NCBI RefSeq assembly: GCF_026151205.1
Contig: NC_087073.1
Coordinates: 11,749,578-11,813,577 of the forward strand
Length of the DNA stretch: 64,000 nt
Source of the DNA: Bolinopsis microptera
Taxonomy: Eukaryota > Ctenophora > Tentaculata > Lobata > Bolinopsidae
Reading direction: 5' to 3'
Below are positions 54,422 to 64,000 of the stretch, piece after piece; position 1 is the first letter of the stretch, and each line of letters begins with the position of its first letter. A program made the position numbers and the translations under genes. Under the pieces are notes generated by a model. It was not told the DNA's origin. It saw only the letters and a program-made list of their open reading frames with translations, and made no database searches.

Positions 54422-57400
54422 TCATTTAAACTTTTCTCTCAAATGCCAATACCCGACATCATGTTTTCTTTTAAAGGTACAAAGTTCCATTAATAAAGAT
54501 TTAAAGATAGCGTTATCTGGAACACTAACTTTACTCTGAAACTCGCTTATCACCTGAGCTGTGGTCACCATCCCTTCCTTAGAGCTGATAAAGACTCTCA
54601 GCTGGGCTATCAGACTATAGTTCTTATTCTTTACATCGTTAGTTACAGGCTCGTCAAGACCATTTCTTTCTCGAATCTTCTTCAGAATAACTGAGGATCC
54701 GCTTCCATTACTGTTTGAACCGTTGCTCTTGTTTCCGAATTTAGGACGTTTTGGAGCAGATGAATCGCTTGTAGTTATAGCGGATTTTTTCTTTCTGATT
54801 TCATTTCTCGATTTAATGAGAGCTTTAGCAGCTTGAGTAGCGACCCGAGTAGCTTCTTCTTCCACTAGAGTGATGTCTTGATGCGTCTCCCCAACAATAG
54901 TGTCATGCTGCAGGGCACTGTGCACATTTGCTGAGTTGAATATTTTAGCAAGAGTAAACGTGTCATCCTGGTCAGCAGTGTTAGGGTTGTTTTCAGCAAG
55001 GTCAGTTGTTTCATATGATGACACACCCACAACAGAGTCAATATCCTCCCCATCAACCTTCACTTTACAGGACCTCCTCTTCTTTCCTTTCTTCCCTTTC
55101 TTCTTAGAGTGACCTTCACTATCCCCACTAGTATTTTCTTCAATGATGGCTTGTTTCATCAGTTTAGCTCGTTCTTTGACGTCTCTCTTAGTAATCTCAA
55201 CATTCCTAGAAGCGAATATAGATCCTGTCTCAGTAGTATTCTTGTGCCCAGGAGTGTACGTAAAGAGATCCAGCAGCTGATTAGATTTGAAGAAACGGGA
55301 TTGTTTAGGATCCTTTAAAATCTTGTTGGTAAGATAAGTTTTAAAGATTTGACGTTGGTACATCTTCTCTTCGATTGTCCCAGAAGTGAGAAGCCGATAA
55401 ACGGTCACGTTTTTAGTCTGACCAATCCTCCAAGCCCGCTCCCGAGCCTGAATATCTGTACTAGGATTCCAATCAGGATCGTAAATGATAACTCTGTTAG
55501 CGCCAGTAAGGTTGATACCAAGACCTCCAACTTTAGTTGTCAGCAGGAACACAAAAATAGATTCGTCCTGGTTAAACCGTGCTATCAGACCCTGACGGCT
55601 AGAGATAGCGGTTCCTCCATCCATCTTCATGTAAGTGTAGCCGTGATTCTGAACAAACTTCTCAAATATAAACATCATTTTCCTGCTCTGAGTAAATAAG
55701 AGTGTCCTATGGCCTTGTTTCCTCCAAACTTTTAGCAACTCAGAAACAACTTTCAACTTTCCAGACCGTCTCACATGCCCATATTCCTCAGAAGTATCTT
55801 TCATAATGTCCAAGTTCCCCTGCATCGCGAGTAATGCAGACGGGTCCCCCGTGTAAATATCTGGGTGGTTGCAGATTTTCTTCAGAAAAGTCAACCCAGC
55901 GAAAGAGTTGAGAGTGTGAGTTAAGATCTTACCTACATGCTCTGATCTGAGAAAATTAGTGTACAGCTCCTCCTGGATGGGGGTCAGCTTACAAAATAGC
56001 ACCTGCTCGTTCTTGGTGGGCAAGTTGATCTTAACATCAGACTTGAGTCGGCGCAGCAGATAAGGACCGATTGTCTCTCGTAAAACACATGCACATTTAT
56101 AGGCAGTCTGAACTTGGATTTTGGATGCGTTAGTGTAACCTCCCTGAGTAATTGGAACTGAGAATTGTTCCAAGAACACCGGAAGAGCCCCGAGTTTCCC
56201 GGGGTAGATGAAATCAAACAAAGACCAGAGTTCTTGCAAGTTGTTCTGAATAGGACTCCCAGACAGTATTATTTTGTGACATGTAGTGTATTCTTTACAC
56301 AGCCGAGTGATCTCTGATTGAGGATTCCTAATCTTGTGGCCCTCGTCCAATATAACGTAATCCCACGAGTATAGAGTCAGGGATTCTCGGTATATCCTAA
56401 TACCGGAGTATGAAGTTACTAAAACACCGCCGTTTGCATTAGCAATAGCGTGAATGAGTTTAGATTTCTTAGACCCTGTGTAGGAGCCCGAGCCATGGAG
56501 AACAGCGACTCTGAATGTGGGAGCCCAGTTGTGGAATTCCCTAACCCACTGGTGCATAACAGTCGTCGGACAGACTATAAGAACCGGACCCAGCTTCCTT
56601 CGATTGTGACATCTGATCGGCACGTTTGACTCCTGGATGAATGAGACAAAGGATCAGAAAAACGGTTATTATAAAACATTATAATCAAGAAAATCACGAT
56701 CATTACGCAACTATGTTCTACCTATCAAAAATGCTATTTAGGGCACACTTTTTTTAAATGATAAATTTTTCGCTTCTACTAAATAATCAGTTACTGAGGA
56801 AAAATAAACCATGGATAGGTGGTTATAACTTACAACGAGAGCGTTTAGAAATGTAACCATCTGAATAGTTTTCCCCAGACCCATTTCGTCACCTGAAAAC
56901 AGTTTACCTTTACTTGCCGACAAAGAAGAACAACCACGAGGTTTAGAATTAAACGAGTCGGAACAGTCAGGATAAAGCGCCAGAAAGTAACAAAAGAAAC
57001 AAAGTCCATAAATTCAACGACCAACTTGTATTATAAAATCAAACTAACCTAAAATACCGCCGCACTGTTGCTGGTGAAGCTCCCACAACCATTTGACTCC
57101 AGTTTGCTGGTATTTATACAACTTCTTCCAAGTTAAACGGTCCATTCTCAGTTTTCCTGGAATCAATCATTGCCCGTAAACACAGATATTTTAAGGGCGA
57201 TCATGAAAGTCTTATAACATTTATGATATGATTTCAAAACCTTAGGAGAATAAGACGTCAATGACCTTAACAAACATATCTAATATTACCTTTGATACAC
57301 TTAGTTTCGGAGTTGGTTGGTTCGATCAGGGCAACTCTCATCTGATAAACTTGAGGGTCTCCATCATCCTTGGCGACAGTGTCTATTTTTCTCCGTTTGT

Positions 57401-59440
57401 TTGACTTAAGTATTGGTTCCTTAACGTCATTATTAGACAAAGGCAGGGTCGGTTTCACGCCATTTTCACCGTCAGAATCGGAGTCTTCAATTTTGGGTTT
57501 GTTTTTAACATGGTCCTCTATCAGATCCATGTCAGGTTCCTCAAAATCAGTATCAGATCCATGATCGGGGTCGTGGTACTGAAGCAACTCATCATGGCCA
57601 TCATCATGCAGCTCGGACTTTATTTTCTGGTCGTGTCCATTTTCCTCAATCTGCGTCTTCAAATATCTCTCGTATCTAACTTCAAACGGGTTTTTAAGTC
57701 CTGTTCTGATGAGCCTGTCTGCTTTAGACTCTTTGGGTGCCGAGAGAGAATTCAAGAACCCGTCATCCTCTCTGAAAGGACGGAGATCAGTTGCTGGCAG
57801 TCAGCTCCATCATAGTCATGGTTAATAACTACTAATTTAGTGCTATGCAAGTCACCCACTAATCACTATGCCACTAACCACTATGCCACTATTTAAGTAT
57901 CGTATGATTCTACTTTCCAGGTATGCTGTTAAAAGGCCGAGTGGCATTGTAATTTAATAGACATTGACATATCTTGATATTGAAGACATAAATGGATAAG
58001 AGCGTCAAATAGAACTAACATTTCTAAAGCCTAATATTGTCAACTGGGATACAGAAATGCAGATTATATCCTGCTGAAGTTTATTATATGCATTTAACTT
58101 TGTCTAACGTCGGTCTTCAGTTTCCTTTAGTCCGGTAGACTATTTGCATGTGAAATCAACCGTCGAACGATAACGCTACTGCGCGGCTCAAAATAACTAC
58201 GTTCGCGCGAAAACACGCGTCTTCTCCGCAAGTTTAAAACTTCGCCGCTTACAAAAACGAAATAATTTTATAACGAATTGCCACTGTTTTTTTGTTTAGT
58301 CATCGATTGATAGTAAATACGTTAACACAAAATAAGGTCCTTACTTTATAATTCGGGGAGGCGATGGAGGTCTAGGTGGCTTTTGAGGTTTGATGATTGT
58401 ACCTCTTGGGGTATTAACGACTACTCTTCTTCTTGCAACAGGAGGAGGTTGGGGCGTGGTTACGACCCCTCCCTCAAGCCTAACCAGGGTTTCCTCTAGC
58501 ATTCTCCTCTGCTTTATCACTACAGGGAGCTTGTCTTGCAGTGCTTTCTTCTCTTTACTAGTTTCTACAATGAAAGATTATCTTGAGTTACGGATGATAA
58601 TACTAATTGATTAGTGAAAATGCTAACGAAAAACAAGTAAATTTTAAGAGGGCAAATTAAAGACTAGCACTAAAATTGGAAGCTGTCCAAAATTCATGAA
58701 TCATTTAGGATAAAGAGTGCATCATTAAATACCTTCAAAGTATATATTGCGAGTTCCATAACCTTTGTAACTCTCCAGCTTGTAGTTCAATGCAGATATT
58801 TTTTCTTTTATTATAGTAAATTCTTTTCGCACTTTGGCTATGTCTTCTTTGACAAAGCGAACTTTTTGGAAATGTTCCATCTTTGCAATGGCTGCGTCTG
58901 CCTGAAATTACAAAGCAAAATAAAATTCTGCGCATTTTAAGGTATAAATGATGCAAGCGTCGCTTTCTTTCACTATAATAATGTTCACCAGAAATTGAAA
59001 ACACGTGAAATTGTCTAAACAAATGTGATTGGCCGCAGATTTAACATTTCTTTCACCGATTTTGCAACTTTTATGAATAACCTGTTGAGAAACAGCCTGC
59101 TCCAAATCACTCTGATTGTAAACATCAACATCCAGATTGTGTAGATCATTTGATGAGCTCTGAGCAACTTTCTCCCGTTCAAACACCAATTCTGAGGGTT
59201 TTAAACATGTCAAAACGTTAGGAATTTAGATCCAAGAAATATCCTGATTTTGATGTCACGAAAGAAAGAGAAAACACGAAAGAAAGAGCTTTCGTTTTTA
59301 AAGATTCTGATGTTTGTTGCGTAATATCAACATTCATACACAATTTATGCTCTTTAGATCTAAGGTGACAAGTATATGAAATTACCCGGCTGTTCTGGAT
59401 TTCGAGAAGAGGTAGGTCTGTCATCTAGATACGTTGCCAT
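54422..59440 (-). CDS. ERCC6: CSB/ERCC6 transcription-coupled repair ATPase, 8 exons
   Basis: Exons are 59440-59386, 59191-59082, 58901-58733, 58564-58345, 57771-57290, 57156-57049, 56892-56834 and 56632-54422, all phase-consistent, giving 1,137 residues. The N-terminus has the leucine-latch-like [18 protein letters not shown] block and a coiled coil. An acidic region precedes the SWI2/SNF2 motor: [18 protein letters not shown], Walker [12 protein letters not shown] at about 382-392, [17 protein letters not shown] at 497-500, [18 protein letters not shown], and motif [13 protein letters not shown] at about 796-806. A lysine-rich stretch and a C-terminal winged-helix-like end (WHLREKFK) follow. 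It remodels stalled RNA polymerase II to start repair. Human CSB is about 1,490 residues; the difference is in linkers. The gene appears intact. Confidence 0.96.
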
Positions 59441-60230
59441 GGTGATCTTCTGTCCTTTATAACCAGCATCCACCCTCACATTCCTTCCTAACATATTGAG
59501 TGTAACATAACTTAAATATCTTAACGGTTACAAGGTTTAGAATGTCAAAGCGTTTAAATAGGTATTGGTATTTAGGTATTTCATTGCATTTTGGAAACAT
59601 GATGCTACATTTTAAGTAGAGTAAAATGTATTCTTTTTAAACGACTCTGATACGATAAGTACAGACTGCATTTGCTCCTAGTCAGTAACGAGGTAACAGT
59701 TTAACAAGTTACAATTTCAAGAACATTATTAATTTAATAACTGGCAGAGTTATTTGATTTGACATTCTAACAATATTGAATTAGTGGGAACTGCAACGTG
59801 ACATATTTTATAGGGTACAAGTACGTACTTGAAATATCATGATAATCTTTTATATAGTTTAGTAAAGCAAGATCTTACCTCTATCTTTAATTGGAGACAC
59901 AATTAAAGCACGCAAGTTCTTCCACAATAATATGAATTCACTACACAACTAAACATTATACAAATTACAATATAAATAAGTTAAATAGTCTAAACATTAC
60001 ATCAAAATTCGAAAATCAAATAAATTGAGTAAAAGATAGGGGTCCATGCACAACATTTGAACCTAATTGAACATAGTGGAACAAGAAAGAATTAGAAAAT
60101 CTAATTTAAGAAATATAACCGAAAAGAATAATCTCCGTCTCCCATCTATTAAATAAAATTTATTTTTTTCGCAATGAATTCAACATGAATAAAGGTGTCA
60201 CAAGGTTGATATATAATAAAATCCTAACGG
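59441..60230. other. Spacer between FLCN and CSB
   Basis: AT-rich. The FLCN 3' UTR must lie in its right part and the CSB 5' end in its left part. No exon or repeat recognised. Confidence 0.5.
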
Positions 60231-62188
60231 TCACTGGACCTCATTTAACAACTTATTCTTCTCATGATGAGTTAGAGCACCCTTGAAAAACTTCAGCACA
60301 AAAACATCGTTTTCCCCAGCCTGCAATATGCTTAATAACTTAGCTTCAGATGACGCAGCATCAATCATTGTCTTTACAGCAAGGAAATAGCTGATGGATC
60401 TGGAGGACCAATTCTGGATAACAGCCTTGAGAGCCGTGGAGTAAGTTTCAGTTTCATGTGACTTAGACAATGTTATCAGCTCAGTTATCTCTTCTACAAT
60501 TCTAGGTGGCGGAACCATCAACTTATGGAGTTCTGGAATTTTCTTAACCTCAAACCTAAAACATTTCAACTCTCGTGGACGCTCCACCGCTGTCATGACG
60601 TCTATAACAAGGATCTGACCTGATGTAGGAACGTGAACATTGAGTGGGAGCCCTAGAAACCGACACGCGTAACAAGGTTCGTAGTGGTGAAGATACCCGA
60701 AGTTGAGGACACAGTTAGGAGGGAGGAACGAAGTGAGGACGGTGAGGATAGACTCTACAGTGGTGGGGTGCTGCCCTCTTACTACTATTTGGTTACCTAC
60801 CACAATATTCTGGATTATCAGCTTTAGATCTCCCATTATCAACATCTCGTTTATCTGGAATTATTAGATTACATCAACTAAACCATAATAATAAATGAAC
60901 AAGTAATTGAGTTAAGTTGAGGAGATGAATTTACGAGTTTAAAAAATTCAACCAAATAATACCTCTGTAATGTTTGTGAATTTAGGAGCAGGAGGTTCAA
61001 CAAGAGTCTCAGCACGATCCCTAGAATACAGTTCGGAAGCCTCAGAGTCTGGTGGCTGGCAGAAGCATGCTTCTGGTTCCTCTCTGCTCATCTCGTCTAC
61101 TTTACCAGGTGGTACTATTGTCAGAGGAAGCTCCTTAGTTTCTAAACCGTGCAAGATCTTCGTAAACCTGGACAAATGGAGATGGTGAGATCTGATAGGA
61201 GATCATAGCAAAATAGAGGAGCTCCTAGATTATCTCAACATGTAGAGTTAGCAAGAAAATATTTGGAATGACCAAAAGATCAGACGTGCCTACACTTTAT
61301 ATAGAATATAGCTCTTAGCAATAACTTACTTTTGATGAAGGAAAGTGTGCAAGTCACTGAATTTTAACAAAGTTCCCAAAGAACGAAGAGGTCTCAAACC
61401 GTCCGCCTGTCTAACTGTCTGTGATTCTGAGTCGTATATTGCTTTCGATTTATCGCACAGGATTCTGATAATTTCTCCAAACATAGGTTGAAGATATGAT
61501 ATGTATTCCAGAGCAGCAAATCTGTCTGATAAAATCATCATTAAAATAGCTCTCCTGGTCTCACCCCTAGCCTCTCGGTCCTTGATCTGAAATCGTCTGA
61601 ATATCACACTTGCTTTGACCTGGTGACGGTTACTTGATAGAAACACAATATTGTTAGCCTCAGCAGACTCGTAATCAGCCCGATAAAGAGAGTCCTTGAT
61701 TGTTGAGTAGTCTTTTTGTGGCGGAGTCGGGGTGCTAACATAGGTTCTGTGATTCTTCGTTTCGTGTGAGACTATGTGAGCTACAGAAAGAGGAAATATC
61801 TGGTCTGCTGGACAGAATTCAGGCTCTGACTGCCTCCGATCAGTATACTGGACGCTGAAAGTCAGAGTATATTAACATTTAGAAAACAAAACTGTAATAT
61901 TGTGTGGTTATTAAATCTATGATTCACATTGTTGATGACTCACAACGGAATAAGTGGGGTAATAAATAAGATACCACAAATTTAATTGCATAATAAGTTA
62001 ACAATACTCGTAACTCACCTGAAAGGAGGAGAAAATGAGTCGTCTATTCTGAAACCATCTTCATGTCGATGCTCGGTGGCAGGTTTGGGCAGGGACTGGG
62101 TGGTGAAGGAAATGGAGTGACCGCATTTGAACTCACAAAATTGACACAAGGTTAGCGTAGCAGGTACAAAGTGAGTGCTATCGGCCAT
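60231..62188 (-). CDS. FLCN: Folliculin, 4 exons
   Basis: Exons are 62188-62019, 61854-61330, 61167-60963 and 60854-60231, phase-consistent, 507 residues. The start has LTLCQFCEFKCGHSISF, matching the LCHFCE..GPRTLF start of folliculin. Exon 2 holds the longin-like part (VKASVIFRRFQIKDREARGE, MILSDRFAALEYISYLQPMF). The C-terminal DENN part has NIVVGNQIVVRGQ, ACRFLGLPLNVHVP and KLLSILQAGENDVFVLKFF, close to the end of folliculin. Folliculin with FNIP is the GTPase-activating partner for RagC/D at the lysosome and controls TORC1 and TFEB output. Human FLCN is 579 residues. AAATTCAG ends 6 nt before the ATG, so a 5' UTR acceptor is possible. AATAAA on the minus strand lies near 60158-60165. Confidence 0.92.
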
Positions 62189-63357
62189 ACAATCCTGAAT
62201 TTTAACTGGTTACAATCTTAAAAACAGGTATAATATGTATTATGTAGTATGTACTGGGGTCATGTTTTTGGGACAGTAAAGAAATAAGGCCACTTTGGAT
62301 CTACAAGCAACAGAAAGTGTAGAATAAGAATTAAATTCATTTTACTCTTTCAATTTTTGGTCAGAATATTCTCTTTTAAGTGTAGTGCACATTATGCAAT
62401 GCTCATACACACAATATATAGAATTGTTTGTGAGATTGAATTGGATTAAAAAATTTCAAAGATTCAAAGAAAATGATAATCTACTTTAAACAAGATAATA
62501 TGGTTATTTGAAATGCAAGCTATTTAAATCACAGTAAGATGATAACAATTTAAACGATTTTCATGTTTAATTGAAATAAGCACACTCTGTACCGTAATCT
62601 GCAACACTACTAAGTTTGTGAATCACAAACTTATCACAAATTGTGATAAGGAGTGCCAAACTGCTGAGTGCAGCTGTTTGTAGCAGCTGTGTGTAGCAGC
62701 TGTGTGTAGTGAGTACTAGCTTTCATACATTGTATGATACGAGTATTCAAGAGTATGAAACTATTTAATAGTCAAATGTTTATCAAATGTTGTTATAAAG
62801 TTAGAGAAAGAAACAGCATAACGATATTTGTGAAGAGAATCAGGGAATTTTGTCTGCAGTATGACCAAGTAGTGTCCCTTAGAGATACACTTTAGTAGGC
62901 CATTCAATTTTAGTTCTCAAGGGCAATAAACTAGTGACCACAACAGCTGGACTAACTTATTCCATTATTGTATAAAAAGTATTAAAACAATATACATATT
63001 GTAATAGCAACAATGCAGTGACATGACCCTAAAAGAAATTAAACCGTCAACTAGGGGTAAACCCTTGAAAATCCAAAAAATTCCCTATCTACATCACACA
63101 ATATGGCCTTGGGAATTTAAATTTAGGTATTAACTCCCTATTTCAGCAAAATTCTTTTTGAACCTCTGTCTCATTGTAAAAAATTACTGTAACTTATTCC
63201 ATTGACTATTACCCATTAACAGATCAGTATTACAATTGTTAATTATAATGACTTCCTAATCCGGTTTCCTAATATGGCTTCCTCAACAACTCCTTTCAAA
63301 ACTCTTCCCTCCTCTTTGAGGTATGGCCTTTGACGCCACATCAGAACACAAAAATCT
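62189..63357. other. AT-rich spacer right of FLCN
   Basis: Contains a fold-back AAGTTTGTGAATCACAAACTT near 62613 and a TGTGTGTAGCAGC short tandem repeat at about 62668-62708. No gene seen. Any FLCN promoter would lie in the part next to 62188. Confidence 0.5.
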
Positions 63358-64000
63358 TTGTCAAATAAACCTCAAGTCCCAGTAGTAGACACAAATCATT
63401 CAATAAAAGTAGTAGACACATATCATTCAGTGAAAGTAGAAACTCCTAATATTCATAGCCCTGTTGAGGCACCAACCAGAAATGGAATTGAAAATGATGT
63501 TATTTCCTCTCCTGTTGTGTATCCATGTGATAAATGCTCTCAAGATGCCTTGAGTGCGTTAAGTGCGATGGTCCCTGTGTTAAATGGTATCATACCAATT
63601 AGTGTTGTATGCACAAAAAAACGTTTGAAAAACTTGGGCAACACTCAGAAGTAATGTGGTTATATAAGAATTGTAAGGCCTTGGAGAAGAAACCGGTTAA
63701 GCTTGTTAAAGTTATCAAATGAGGTAATCATGCTTCTTTAAGTGAGATCTCTAATGCTGCTGATTTTGCCTACAGTAAAATTATGAAATGGACCAAGAAC
63801 ATGTTCCTAGTGCCACGGGGTAAAGTGGGCAATGCCTTCATCTATGAATTAAGCATATTATTCAGCCTGTTTAATGACAAGACTGAAGACAGAATGGGAG
63901 AGTGTGGCGTTAAGACTAGTATGTTTGCCCACCGCTTGCTAAATACTTTGAGAACACCTTCAGGGAACCAACAGACCTCTATGGAGGTCTGTTGGTGGAT
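63358..64000 (+). mobile_element. Retroelement coding remnant running off the window
   Basis: Forward frames: 63358-63654 (Val/Ser-rich, with a YPCDKCSQDALSAL segment), then after a break NAADFAYSKIMKWTKNMFLV, PRGKVGNAFIYELSILFSLF and further residues to the end. I recall similar N-terminal or ORF1 segments in invertebrate LINE-like elements. At least one stop lies between (TGA near 63720). Low certainty on class. Confidence 0.45.
63967..63998. repeat. Palindrome at the right edge
   Basis: CCAACAGACCTC, a short TATG spacer, then GAGGTCTGTTGG: perfect 12-bp arms. It may be part of the retroelement or a TIR cut by the window edge. Confidence 0.6.

Noticed and set aside
54900-55699. Plus-strand frames opposite the CSB last exon
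   Set aside because: Antisense to an unbroken 736-codon conserved exon; treated as shadows.
1-64000. tRNA, rRNA or snRNA genes
   Set aside because: I looked for cloverleaf B-box-like GGTTCGAATCC strings and saw no convincing set. A covariance-model scan would be needed to exclude them.

Overview
This window looks like AT-rich nuclear DNA from an invertebrate animal. The genes are split by introns with GT/AG borders, several proteins belong to eukaryote-only families (folliculin, CSB/ERCC6, SMG7, prefoldin 6, A20/AN1 zinc finger), and the spaces between genes are packed with non-LTR retrotransposon remains and short inverted-repeat transposons. Nothing seen fixes the phylum. A two-domain LU (Ly6/uPAR-like) GPI-type protein and secreted coiled-coil proteins would suit a cnidarian or another marine invertebrate, but that is a guess. 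All protein-family calls come from reading the translations, not from searches.

Layout. (1) 1-4.2 kb: no gene seen, one 20-bp minisatellite. (2) 4.2-6.9 kb, minus: complete four-exon A20/AN1 zinc-finger gene. (3) 6.9-11.8 kb: repeats, including a 214-bp near-perfect palindromic element and degenerate CCCTAA repeats. (4) 11.8-37.7 kb, plus: two tandem 'signal peptide + repetitive coiled coil' cassettes (A and B). Both end in the same splice phase and can join one pair of C-terminal exons at 17.2 kb and 37.5 kb. The intron between those exons is about 20 kb and contains a complete four-exon LU gene on the opposite strand (18.0-23.4 kb) plus layered transposons. (5) 23.4-47.9 kb: mainly mobile DNA: several LINE families, a hAT-type MITE with an 8-bp target duplication, and two elements flanked by TTAA whose bodies are studded with a short palindromic motif. 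(6) 48.1-62.2 kb, minus: five co-directional genes (prefoldin 6, an unrecognised 257-residue protein, SMG7, CSB/ERCC6, folliculin) separated by about 0.4-0.85 kb. (7) 62.2-64 kb: spacer, then a retroelement coding remnant running off the end.

How things work together. The right-hand cluster is housekeeping: protein folding, nonsense-mediated decay, transcription-coupled repair and nutrient signalling. Three of its five genes have a splice-acceptor-like CAG or TAG within 4-8 bases of the start codon, so trans-splicing or 5' UTR introns are possible. The left-hand unit encodes predicted secreted or surface proteins. The most unusual features are the two alternative coiled-coil cassettes sharing one C-terminal domain, and the motif-studded elements at 24.7-28.8 kb. 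One of these can be removed on paper to restore the reading frame of the LINE endonuclease it interrupts.
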